A DNA stretch of 64,000 nucleotides from Telopea speciosissima (Eukaryota; Streptophyta; Magnoliopsida; Proteales; Proteaceae), in contig NC_057920.1 of NCBI RefSeq assembly GCF_018873765.1, forward strand, positions 14,769,307-14,833,306, given 5' to 3'. Position 1 is the first letter of the stretch. The number at the start of each line of letters is the position of its first letter. The notes below the pieces were generated by a model. That model ran no database searches. It was not told where the DNA came from and saw only the letters and a list, made by a program, of their open reading frames with translations. The position numbers were made by a program, and so were the translations under genes. This document shows positions 10,330-23,000 of this stretch, in pieces.

Positions 10330-13067
10330 TGTGACGTGTAGTTATCACTGCCACGTATGCCGGTGAGTTGTTCTCACCGGTGGTCAAACCCACTATATTG
10401 ACCATAGTACGAGGTTGCCTGTGGAAACTAGTCGGGACCACGGAGGTTGCACCTTGACGTGTCGGGGTAAGTAGTTGACCAAATTTTGTTGTGTGCTTAT
10501 CGCCCTCTCAAAGCCCTCGAAGTGTGGTCCAAGGCCCCGACCTCTTATGGTGGGAACCACCTTCCTACTCGCACGGAGGTAAGGTTACCGTGCCTCCGAC
10601 CCTACATCCAATGCGCTAACAAGGACCCTTGTGGGTGAGACCCCGTGGCTAAGGTGCTATTGGTGCCCCGCCATGTTTGACCCTACCCAAATAGACCCTA
10701 GGTTACACTTATGAGGCCTTATCCAAATAGGCCAATAAATGTGATTTCTATATGAGAGAGAGGGGTAAGACTATTCCTTAGTCTTTCTTTTTTTCTTTCT
10801 CTTTCCTAACCTAATCGTGAAAGGAGAGGAGAGCTTTGAAGAGAGGAGGCGGCAAGGAGGAGAAGAAGGAGAAGGAAGGGAAGAAGAAGAAGGAAATGGC
10901 TGTTGGGTTTGGAGCTTTAAAGAGGGTACATCGTGTGTACCTCAAACCAGGTAAGCCAAGTGCCCTTTTCCCCCATTTTTCTCTCTTCCCCCTTGCTCGT
11001 TTGAGCTTGGGTGGTTCGTTGGTTGCAGCCCCAAGATGGGGATTTCTTTTTGGAAACCCAAAGGGTTAGCTCGAGCCATGTGTAGTTTCCCTTGTAGGAT
11101 GCTATCCCATTTCATTACAATCCTATAAAGACCTCTATTTGACCTCTTGCTGAATCTATTTGATTCTAAAGCTTCAACCACCAAAGAAAACCCCAAATCT
11201 GGATTTTTGAGCTTTTGATCCTTTAAACCCCTTAAATCTTTGAATGTTGGGTGTTTCTAAGACCCAAATAGACTCCAAGACACCCCTCCCTTGTCCCTTG
11301 AGGCTTAGAGAACCAAATGGGACGACCCGGGCTTTTAAAGACCTTGAAATCACACTTGGGTTGCATCGGAGGCAAGGCTGCGTGAGTCCGATGTTTGCCT
11401 CCGATGTGTCCCGAGCTGCAGGAAGGTCGGAGGCAAGGTCGGAGGCGGCTCGCGAGTCCGACGTTGCCTCCGATGCAGCTTTTAAGGCTTATAACTTATG
11501 TAAACGGTGGGGTTTCTCTATGAGGCCTCCCTACACTTTCTCACACTCTTATTCACTTCCATAGGCGCCAACATATGTGCAATGGGGTGATTTTGAGCGG
11601 AATCGTTGCGCTTATACAAACTCCATTTGAAGTAATTGGTGAGTGGGTTTGGGTGACTGCTTGAGCTTGTTTACTATTGCTTATTCATGCATTTATGAAT
11701 TATATTGTGACATTATCATTCAAGCATGATTGCATATTTGCATTTATTCTTATTCGATGATGATGATTTGGATGATATGGATTTGTGTTGGGTTACGTGT
11801 CGGAAGTATTGGCACGGAACCCCGTGATACGTGGAATTGTATATTGCATCTCATTCTTGCTGTATGCGCCGTGTTTGCTTGGTACCGGGTGTTAGATGGA
11901 ATGGGACGTTGACACACCCGGATGTACCTCTCAACACGATAGGATTCATGTAGTATATCCGTGGTTAGGCTCAGTCCTATGCTACGACCCTTACCAACGG
12001 GGTTTAGGTGTTGGGTAGGCGAGCACTCGCGCTGTGTGGAGAGTTAGAGAGGCCAGGCCGGGGTAGTAATGGTTATCGGGTCCGCCTCGGGTGGTGATGA
12101 CTACGACCGGCGCGGGCTCCATAGTAATAATTGAGGTTGCATTGTGGTGAGAATGGAAGGATCCACAATGTCTTCCCGAGTTATTGCGTAGCATATACCC
12201 ATTGACTTAGCATTGTGTGTTAGGTGGTAAATGGCTCAGTCCCTATGCTACGACCCTTACCAACAGGGTTTAGGTGTTGGGTAGCGAGCACCGCCGCTCG
12301 TGGAGAGTTAGAGAGGCTAGGCCGGGGTAGTAATGGTTATCGGGTCCGCCCGGGTGGTGATGACTACGACGCGCGGGCTCCATAGTAATAATTGAGGTTA
12401 CATTGTGGTGAGAATGGAAGGATCCACAATGTCTTCCCGAGTTATTGCAGTAGCATATACCCATTGACTTAGCATTGTGTGTTAGGTGGTAAATGAATTA
12501 ATAATAGCATGCACCATGGACTATTTGTGATTGTGTGATTGTGCATCCCCTTTTCTCTCTCACTAGCTCGGTGGAGCTAACCCCCGTGTACACATTCTTT
12601 TTAGATTTTGATGCAGATGATTACTGTGGAGCCAGAGACCGTGACTGAGGATCATGGCGATGGTTGCCCATGATGATTGTGCCTACGGGCTGTATTGATA
12701 CTTGGGACTTGTTCCCTTCTTTTGTTTTTTTTTTTGGGGCCACGTGCCTTGTATAAATATTTATTATTATACTTGTTTTGGGGTAGTTATGCTATGGTCA
12801 TTCGGGATATCCATCCAAACTATTTATGTATCACTTAGCCGTGTGAACATGAGGTAACATCAGAAACGCTTCCGCTTATTTTATGATCGTTGGAAATGTA
12901 ATATTCCTTTATCTTTCGTGACTCGATATTATTGTATTGTAATATTGGTTTATGACTGTGAGTTGGCCATCTGCATCGAGATCCTGGCGGTGAGGTGGGA
13001 TGACGCGTGTCACCCCAATCATACCCTGATATTGTATTTTATCCCTTGTCGGGATAGGGGTGTGACA
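10330..13067. mobile_element. 2.7-kb LTR-like insertion in the LINE
   Basis: The segment begins TGTGACGTGTAG and ends GGGGTGTGACA, and LINE-like coding sequence lies on both sides. It has no long coding frame. It contains a purine-rich leader-like stretch (about 10810-10900), so it may be a solo LTR of a long-LTR Ty3-gypsy element. A matching 5-bp duplication was not found (ttccc versus ccacc), so the exact ends and orientation are uncertain. Confidence 0.45.
11968..12495. repeat. 265-bp tandem duplication inside the LTR-like segment
   Basis: 11968-12232 and 12233-12495 both begin ggctcagtcc and run to gttaggtggtaaatg. Differences are a few small indels in GC-rich stretches. Confidence 0.9.
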
Positions 13068-14110
13068 CCACCAGTGGACTCTTTGTTGGGAATCCAAGTA
13101 GCATTCATGTAGCGAAAAAAAGGAAAGTAACCTACCCTTCTGAACCGTCACCTATCCTCTCTGATTTCGAGAAAATCAAAGCTATCCTCTCCCAATCCCT
13201 GAACTCTTCATCCGATCCTCAAGTTCTACTCTCCATGATCCAGAATTGGCTCGCTGCGATCTCAGTTTCCCCTCTAGAAGAATCCTCCTCTCCTCACTTG
13301 GAACAGCCCGCCCCAGCACTTTACACTGTGTTTGACCCGGATGAGCCCTATGACGAACCACAGGTTTACCTGTCAAGGCCACTCTCTCAAAATGGATATC
13401 GATCGAGCCTACATGTGTTTTCTATGGTGCTCGTGATGAATCCCACTGGCATCTCTTTCTATCTTGTGAATGGACTAAGCGTATCTGGACCTGCGGTCCC
13501 CTCGGACTCAGAACCGAGCACCTAAGCAGTTCTAGTCTGACACAGCTTTGTGCTTCCCTCCTTATTTCAAATGCCATGGACAAACAAACAACCTCTTGGT
13601 TTTTCTCTATTGTCATTATAACATATTATTTTATTTGGATTGTAAGAAACAAAGTAATTCGTGGTCATGCCACGACGGACCCCACCCCTGTCCTTTTAAA
13701 TGTTTTTAGATGGATTATAGACCTGAATCTCACACCACCGCACTTCAATAATCAAATTCTAGATTCCCTATCTTGCACACATAGTATAATTGAGCAAATT
13801 TCTAACACTAACCATGAAACAAACCTACCTGTCTTATGTTGCGCAGGTCTTTCTGAACCATCCATAGGCCTAATAGGATGGGCTTATTGCTTTTTGCTTG
13901 ATGGCCAGAGTGTTTTAACATCTGCAGGATTTGCTGCTTCAACCGATGGAGCGGAGGCTGAGCTACTTGGAATCTTGCAGGGGTGGAAACACGCTGTGAC
14001 TGATAAAATCCAACTCAAAGAAGTATGGATCAATAACCAGAATCTACACAAGTTTTTGGTGACCAAACAGGCTAATATTATTCCTGTTCATATTATCCCC
14101 CCCCTTTTTT
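13068..14110 (+). pseudogene. LINE ORF2 3' end: zf-RVT and RNase H remnant
   Basis: A frame near 13410-13500 encodes DESHWHLFLSCEWTKRIW, the usual plant LINE zf-RVT pattern (H..F..C....W). 13830-14075 encodes an RNase H-like fold (GLIGWAYCF, then STDGAEAELLGILQGW, where AEAELLG is the conserved helix with a catalytic Glu). Endonuclease and reverse transcriptase are absent between ORF1 and this part, so the LINE is internally deleted. Confidence 0.7.
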
Positions 14111-16287
14111 GAACTAGCTGAACTGACTTCCAACTTCTCAACGGTACAATTTAAGTACAAAAACAATAACATGTTTTAAACTTAGTCTGATTTGCAATAA
14201 GATTTTACCTACATCAAATGAGCATCGCCAATGCCAGTGAGTTTGTGTTGCATGCAGTCCCAATTTCATCGAACATTAGTAATGGCTAGTTTTCTATCTT
14301 TTCTCTTCGAGAAAGACACCTTTTAGACCCTCTTAGATAGGTGATTCTAAAGGGTATCACTCCTCTATAATTAGAGGACATCCTAAACACTTCATATATG
14401 CTTTTCTAAGCGTCTCTATGTCTTTTTGTTTTGCCTCTTGTACTATTTTGAGAGTTTTCTACATTTCATTTCTTTGGTTGATTGACCACACCTAAGTGTA
14501 TCCCAACATAGCCCAATAAGTGAGTAGAACAACTATTGGAAGGCTTAAGGGGACGTTTCATCTTGGAAGTCGACTCACAAAATCTTGCATTGCACCATAT
14601 AGGACGACCACGATCTTAAAGAGAGTGACTAGTGGTTCGATTCAACCCCACCAAATATTCATGATTATTTGTTTGTGTATAAAGCTCACCTACAACATGT
14701 GATTGCTTCATTTCAAGTGTTAAAGTCATTAAGTATATATTCTCAATTTATTTGGTAGTATTTCCAGCAAAACTGCTGAATGGATTTTTAATTTGGCAGA
14801 TAAAAGCATCTTGTTAGCAACTGGACCACTGTGGATGTTGCACTGATCATCAGAGAGGGGCACCAAAAGTTGCTGTTTAAAGAGGCCCTGAACCATGGTA
14901 ATGCAGATTTGTAGGGTCTAAGAAGAGTTGAAGTCTAGGACTCTTAACTGTGAGGTGTTGGTCCTTGCCAACTGAACTACCCCCATGGGCATATGGACCA
15001 AGTTTTTCTAAGCCATGCATCTACTTCCATAGCTACTGTTGCATTGCATTAGGAAAGGATATGTTCAATTTGGAGAAATGTTATCTGTGGGAGAGTGTAC
15101 CCGCTGCACCCAGACATATGACAAGCAAAATGATCACACCGTCCCCCATGAAAAGCAGTTATGATCGTCTTGTTGATGCTGCCCTATGCACTCCCATTGG
15201 CCCATGCGGAGTTTCCATTGGCCCCACGCACGCAACGGCCACTCTCTCCCACAAAAGACTCTAGCCCTTTCAATTTTTGTCAATAAAAGATGAGTATAAT
15301 GGTGATCCAAGAGTCCAATCACATTATGACATTACCAATGGAAAGAGATTCTTTACTCCACAGGTGAAGGAAAACTTTCGCCAATTATTTCATTACCAAA
15401 AAAACAAAAAGAATGGATTCTTGTACATAAAACTGTCTTCGAAATGTTAAGGGAGGATTTGGTCGTTACTTATACTTACCATAGATGGAGCACCTTGGAT
15501 TGCCAACATGTCTAAATCAATGACCAGTATGAACCTTATGGGTTTCTCATTAAAACAAAAAAGTATGAACCTTATGGGTGCACCATGGCTATTTCTCTTA
15601 TTTATCTAATGGTCCAACTTATCTTTAGAAAACAGAGAAAGTCTTCTTGAAAGAATTACATAAATTAGATTTTAAGAATAACCTTATATCATTGGAAAAT
15701 TTACCAAATGATTCGTTGCTCAGAATCGAACTGAGAAGGGGAAAACTTCCCTGCAAAAGAAGGTGGAAAAATATTACAAGCTGCTATTATACAACATCTG
15801 CTATTTCCGGATTCAGGGTTTTAAAAGAGAATAGGCATGGTTTACTGAAGAGGAGGAAGCAGAGGACGAATCACTGCAGCAGGGAAGAAGAAGAAGAGGT
15901 AGCAGGTACTCACTGAAGCAGATGAAGACAACGGTAGCAATGAAGTTCAAGTTCATCGCTCCTCTTCAAACCAGCCTCCATGCCTTGTGCGATGAGATGG
16001 GTTGTGTTCTACAAAAATGCCGGGCTTCCTTCAATTATTTGTTTCATCATTTATGATTCTAAATCATGAAATCATTTTACAAATGTTCTGTAAATAGAGC
16101 ATATATATTTGGAACCAATTTAATTCATGGGAGCATGGAATCAGACCGGACATATGCGGCATTCCGCTCCCAAACCGCTCCCCGAATTAAAAAATAAAAT
16201 AAAAAAAAACCTCTGAAATCACTTTTTGAGAGTGTTACCAATCAGCCCCTTAACCAGCATTATCCCTGACCATACAACACTGATAAC
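14111..16287. other. Unrecognised spacer
   Basis: No family was recognised in 2.2 kb. An 89-codon frame at 15647-15916 (+) with a Glu-rich C-terminus has no identifiable domain and may be chance. Confidence 0.35.
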
Positions 16288-16508
16288 GGGATTATTATCC
16301 TCTGCAATTCCTTAAGTTCCTAAAGTGTGGCATTACGGCAGTGCTAGGTGGAGATGTCGACACTTGGCAACTGTTGCATCCAACGATCCATATCAATGAG
16401 ATCGGACTGTTGGATGCAGCAGCTGCCAGGTGTTGACATCTCCACCTAGCACTGCCGCACTGCCACACTTTAAGGACACTTTAAGGAATTGGAGAGGATA
16501 ATTTTCCC
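16288..16508. mobile_element. 221-bp foldback MITE, Mutator-type target duplication
   Basis: The whole element is a hairpin: arms of about 95 bp (GGGATTATTATCCTCTGCAA against its inverse) are separated by a short loop near 16395. It is flanked by actgataac (16279-16287) and actgttaac (16509-16517), a 9-bp target duplication with one mismatch, as produced by Mutator-like transposases. It lies 3' of the TRAP-alpha gene. Confidence 0.8.
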
Positions 16509-17049
16509 ACTGTTAACACGGCCACTACTGTCTTTATTTTCCATTTCCTCATTTTCTGTGTAAAACCCAATTGTAGCCCCATAAGATCATGTAGACTTGT
16601 GGGGCATTCTGAAATGGGCTATCTTGAAGTTGCCAGCTAGCACACTGGCAAGGGCCTTGACGGTAAATGAATAGTAATCATCATCAAATGGAAAGAATAA
16701 ACCAGGAGCTCCATTAGATTGAATTGAGCACCATTCTAGGCAGGGAAGAAATACCATGAGGAATCATCTAAACAGAGAAAAGACTAAATACCTAACATGC
16801 ATTAACTTTAACAAAATTGTCATATTCCTCCTAAACCTTTGTGTGCTTTAGAAGCCCTACTCTAAGCAGTACAGACAACTACTCCAAGGGAAGCCCAGGA
16901 ACTTCCTCCACATGCAACAAATGCCAGGCGGGCCTCATCAGCCATTTTGCCTCAAAATTACCTCTATTAAGAGCACAAAAATGGCAGAGCCTAGCACGAG
17001 TTAAGAGTTCATGCATCTTCCTCGGATCTAAATGCATGTCAAACTAACA

Positions 17050-20000
17050 TCAGTTCTTCTTGTTGTTTACTTTCCTGGGCCGTGACTGAGTAAAGGCAGT
17101 TCCCTGTCAAAAAAAGGACAGAAAATTTTGGGGGGGGGGGGGGATAGGACAGTCAGCCAAGTGTATCAAAAGAATATTTTAATTGAACCTAGGATTTCAT
17201 GCACTAGCAGGGGCAGAATTAACCAAACATCAGAACATCATAAAGGTCTGGTTGTTGGAATTCTGGAAGGAAAAGGATGGTGCACAAGCGCAAATTGAAA
17301 TAATCATGCAAGATTTTTTGTCTGCAAGGTACAAATTACAAACCTGCAACCATTCATCCATGGAGGCATCTGTAGTCCCAGTACCCACTTCAACCTTTGA
17401 TGCCCTCTTTGTTTTCTGGAAAAAGAGTTATATTAGAATGGTTATATTTTGTTTATGGAAGAATGCATGGAAAAGGTCAAGCCTGTAGAAAACTAACTTC
17501 CTATTCATCACAGAAGAGAAATCTTTACAGTAAAGTAATATTTGATACACAAATAAACTCCAATTTCAAAAGAGGGGGGGGGGGGGGGATCAATCCCACG
17601 GGTCTCCTTTTTTTCGATTAACAAATTTTATTAAGAAAACAATCAACCTAGTGTACAACAGAGGGAGAAAACTCCCGAAAGCCCAAAAAACTGAAAACAC
17701 AATTCCAAAGTCAACAATCCCCAAGCCCCAGCTACAACCTCAGAGAAAATTCCTGGGATCTTTTTGAGATGCAGGGGGTTCAGCTCTGCAACTTATTTGT
17801 AATTGTCTAGCATGTGAAAACAATCAAGCTACTGTACAACAGAGGGAGAAAACTACCAAAAGCCCAAAAAACTGAAAACACAATTCCAAAGTCAACAATC
17901 CCCAAGCCCCTAGCTACAACCTCAGAGAAAGATGCAGGGGTTCAGCTCTGCAACTTATTTGTATAAGTCTAGCATGTGAAAGCTTTCAGCCCTTGGAGCC
18001 ATATTGTACGAAAAATTTTACATGGCTTGATCCTTCATTTTGATCCACAAAACTAGTGGGATACAAAAGTCCCCCCCACCCTGCCATGTGATAGCAGTTC
18101 CAACATAGTTCTTTCACTGCATAGCTAGAGTTCACTCAAAATCATGCTAAAAATATCTGTTGTAGAAGAGATTCCTAAATATACAGAAGTCCCCCCTAGC
18201 CATTTTAGTAAAGAGATGTCACCAACCTAAGAGCAAGGATTTAAGTATCGGTAAAAGATGTATCGTATAGGAGAGATGCAAGAAATGCTAAAGATACATA
18301 TGGAAACGGTCAAGAAATAAATGGATGTAATTCTGGTACATATAAAATACAGTTCTGAAGTATAAAACACTTTATTTTGCAATATGTAAATATATATCAG
18401 CTTGATGCAAGGATTTGAGTCGTTTTTCCCTAATATAATGAAGCACAACAAAAACAAGCGAAAGAAAGAGAGATTTGAGCACCAAATAAAAAAGAGATCT
18501 ACAATTTTACCTCTTTTTAGCCCAAATATGTGTTAATCTGGTATTTGAGCATTGTAACACACTAACACCCCAATATTTGTTGAAATGGTGAAGATTAGGG
18601 TCGTTATTCTATGTTAGATGATTTCTCCCAACTCAGATCAAAGAGAAACAAGTTTCCAAGGCCCTTCAGTTGCTCTCAGTTTCGTATCTCACTCACACTT
18701 TCTGTTTTACAGGTTTAAAGGAGGTGTATCATGTGTATCTTACTTGTATCGGTCTTGTATCAGACCGAATCGGTACCATAGGGCTGTATCGATCCCTGTC
18801 AGTCAATCCGAATTTTTTTTTGAAAATAAAGTATCATATCAATACCCACCAATACGTAGATACGATATACACCGATACTTAAAGCCCTGCCTAAGAGCAC
18901 ACTGAGCAACTATGCAATAACATATTACAGGGTACACAATGCTCTGGGAACACCCTAAGGCCATAAGAATTAAAGACAAATACAGCCCAGTACTCTAGAG
19001 CAAGAAATATATGCAGGCAGCCATCATCAGAAAATGAAGTGGAAACACCAAAAGAGGGAAATATTATATGCTAGGATCTGATTAAACATGAAAGTAGCAT
19101 AAAGAATCCACAAAGTTCAATTCATCACAACTAAACAAAGATCAAACCAATTGCATCTCCACAGATATATATATACAAAAATTTATCACAAGAAATAAAT
19201 TAACAAAAATGCAACAAGCAATGCATAACATAGTTAACTAACCTTTGAGAGGTGTTGGACTTGACCATATATCCACAACCCACAAAGGCCAAGAAGAGCA
19301 ATTCCAAGGGTAACAAGGAAAACAGACTCAATGCTGAGAAATCCATTGGCCTCAATAACTTCAATAGTTCCATTATAGAATGTGCTCTGGTACGGTTGCT
19401 CATCAATCTCATAAGTAATTGTACCCACAAGATCAAATGATCCAGGCTGCAGCCAAAAAAACATATCATGCTTAAAATCAAGCTGAGTATGAACGTAGAA
19501 TAAAGGTCAATGCTGATCATGGAACACAAGAACGGACTAATTGAAAAATGTAAATGCCCCAACGCCACTGGCACATACCTGCAAGTACTTGTTAACAGCG
19601 AAACTATATGGAAAAGTAGCCTGAGCTGAACGTGGTACAGATGCATTGTTGAAAACCTGAAATAACAATGAAAATGTATATTTTAAAAAAGGAACCATGC
19701 CAACCAAGATCTTAGAATCACCTAACCAGATTGAATTTCTAAAGTGAGACCTCTTACAAAGGATCTCCCCCCCCCCCCCCCAAGTGAGATAAATCTCTTA
19801 CGCCACAAGTAAGATAAATCTCTTAACCAGAGTGAATTTCTAAAGTGAGACCTCTTACAAGGGATCTCCCCCCCCCCCCCCTTCAAGTGAGATAAATCTC
19901 TTATGCCACACAATTTTACTCGTGTGCAGCAAGAATATCCAAATTTGAGCATACCATGAATATTCGAGAGACATATCATCTCCCACAGAATGTAGTACTT

Positions 20001-23000
20001 GTCAGAATAAAGTGAAGGTTTACCAGAGGTAGAAAAGTCATTTTACAAATAATAAAAGGAGATGAATGCAGAGGATGCAGGTGTAAATTCATCAACCATC
20101 ATTGACCATTTCATGATGAGGACGAATTGGCCTACACCAGATATTCACCCTAAGACTACAAAGATACCCTTTTATTGTCTATTACTTTTAGGATGGTCTT
20201 GGATGGTCAGGATGGGCACCTGGGATGCTAAACGATTACCCAGAGCGTCCAGAATTAAAAAATGTTTTTAGAAACAGAAAATCTAAGTTAGGAAGATGAA
20301 GGACACCCTTAATGAATTAATATGTACCGCAATAAAGCCCAAGTATTAACTCCAAGGAAGGGATAGAAAAACATAAATGGAGAATGATTCTAGAAAACAA
20401 ATCCCAAGTCTCTTAAAATACTATTGATGTGGACCAGAGGTTCCAGCAGAAATATGTCTGCAGGAAGAAGGGACCAGTCCTTTTTTTGAGTGAGTGATTT
20501 AGTTTGTTCTCCTTTTCGGGTTGGGGTAAGGTGGGAATGCCACCCCCCTTGTATTTATTCTATTTGATTGATTCTGATTTTAATAAAATTTTAAGGGCCA
20601 GCCCGGGTCCTAGAGAATGTTCGGGATTTTTTTTTAAAACAAAAAAACAAGGGACCAGTCATCATAAGCCCAGGTTTAGTGGTTTTCTTGGGCCAGGCCT
20701 AGGTCAAATATTTAGTCCATGCGTGGGAGGAGTTTCTAGATGCAACCAGCATATACCTTGCATGGAGATCTAAGATATAGCTTATATTTTGCTAGTTTCT
20801 ATTGTGTGCTTTACTTTTATTTTGTAGTTTCTACTTTCATTACCTTGGCTAGCGAGTTAGTTGTTATTAGTAAAGTTTCTATTTTTCTTTACATCTTTAT
20901 TTTAGTAACTCTCCCTTAGCCATTGAGTTACTAATTCTTGTAATACCTCTACATTGTTATAAATAAAGAAGAGGCCTCCATAGTGGCCACGATTTTTTTC
21001 GGCCAAAAAGAATGTGCTATGTGCATGTGTGTGTGAAAGACATTCCTGCTGTATGGGAAAGCAACCCTTGGTGAGATCCCAATGTGAAGACTGGTGAGAG
21101 GCCTAATGATATTCTCCAAGATCCTGATATCCACCACATCATGGAGAACCACGAGGATTTCCAGACACACCATTATCTTGATGGGTCCTACGACAGCGAC
21201 ACTGGTCCAGATACTGATTAAGATGGTTTGGTATAGTTTGTAAAAGTAACTATGGTTGTTGTGTGTGGTAGTTGTAATAGTAACTATAGTTGGTGGTTGT
21301 AATAGTTATTATGGTGGTTGTAATAGTGCTCAGGTATTTGGCTATTTATAGCCATCTTTCCTTCATTGTAAATCATCACTTGGCTATCAATACAAATTCC
21401 TGGTATCAGAGCCATGTTAGCTTAAACTCCTCTTTTGCCTTATCCAAGGGAGCTCTGCTCTTCTAGTTAGATTTTGGAGTTCTTTAGTCATCCGGTGAGT
21501 ATGCTCTGAGATTGCCTCTCTGAGGATCCTCCTCATCAACAAACTCTGGATTGACAGACCTGGTTAACTAGGATTCTTGCCGATAAAGTTCCTTGAGATT
21601 CGGTGGGTTTTCAGGCGAAGGGCCGTCCTATACCCTGTTTATCTCGTGAAACCTTCAGCAAGGATACTATCTACTATAAAATGTTCAAACTCAGTTATCT
21701 ACCCTTTTAAGCATCTCTCAAGGATATGGCTCCTCTTCCATCATGTTACAGTCACCACGACCAAGCAATGCTTCCTCAAGTACAGAGGTTACCCTCAAAA
21801 CTTCCAAGTCCACTAAGGTTGATTATCTATATGAAATCAACTACACTCCAGATTCAGAGATTTACCCGACAAACTTCCCTGTTGTCAACCCATAGAGTGT
21901 TTTTCCGAAGAACCAAACTTCCCTCACCCAAAAAAATCAGGTCTATCATTTCTCCTTCGAAGACTCCAGATCTGAAGGAATATGTGCAGGATTCTCCTTT
22001 CTCTCAGAATCAAGTCACTGTTTCGGGAAAAGAGCAATATTTTCCCATTGACATAGCCCCAGACCTCATCCGCCAGTGGATAGCTCTTGGCTATACCCAT
22101 CTGCACTTTGGTGCCATTAGAATAGCCCTCACCTTTCATGGCGGAAAGGGTTACCTATTGCCTCTAAAATTGATCTTCTTGATACCCGATTCAAGTTATA
22201 CCCTCATGCCACCATCACCAATATTCAGACCACCCTCACTCCAAAACAGTATTCTTCATGTTTTACCCAAATTACAACATCGCCCTAAGTGATCTTAAGC
22301 TTCCAGATGCATTGCAGTTTTTGGTGCAAATCACGGGTGCACCACAGGTAGCAGGAGATTGTATTGATTTCCAAGTGATGATCTTACAATGAAGGAGAGA
22401 TGGCTATTTATAGCCAAATACCTTGACACTATTACAACCACTATAGTAACCACCATAGTAACTATTACAACAACAACCACCAACTATAGTTACTATTACA
22501 ACTACCACACACAACAAACCATAGTTACTTTTACAAACTATAGTTACTTTTCAAACCATAGTTACTTTTTCAAACCATAGTTACTTTTACAAAACATAGT
22601 TACTTTTTCATATCAAACTAAGCCAAACCAAACCAAACCAACTTAACCAGTATCTGGACCAGTGTCGTAGTCGTAGGACCCATCAATATAATGGTGTGTC
22701 AGGAAATCCTCATGGTTCTCCATGATGCGGTGGATATCAGGATCTTGGAGAATATCATTAGTCTCCCATGCATTGAAGGTGGTGGTAATGAGGCATTCCG
22801 ACAGGCAGATAGGGTCCACCTGGTTGTGAGAACACATGTTGCACATGAATCGAAGCCATTCTTCTTTTCGTTCTGTGCGCTGGTCAAACAGGTAATATGT
22901 CGCAGTGCATAGCAGCTAGAAGGCGGGGGAGAAGACCATGTAATGGTTCGAGGAGATATTAGGCTCAACAAAGGTGGGGTGAATATGATCTGGGGGTTTG

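Noticed and set aside
14950..15264. 104-codon frame on the plus strand
   Set aside because: No family pattern, and an equally long frame runs on the opposite strand. Treated as chance.
22389..22580. 63-codon Thr/Tyr-rich frame
   Set aside because: It is the tandem-unit viral promoter read as protein; no start context or homology.
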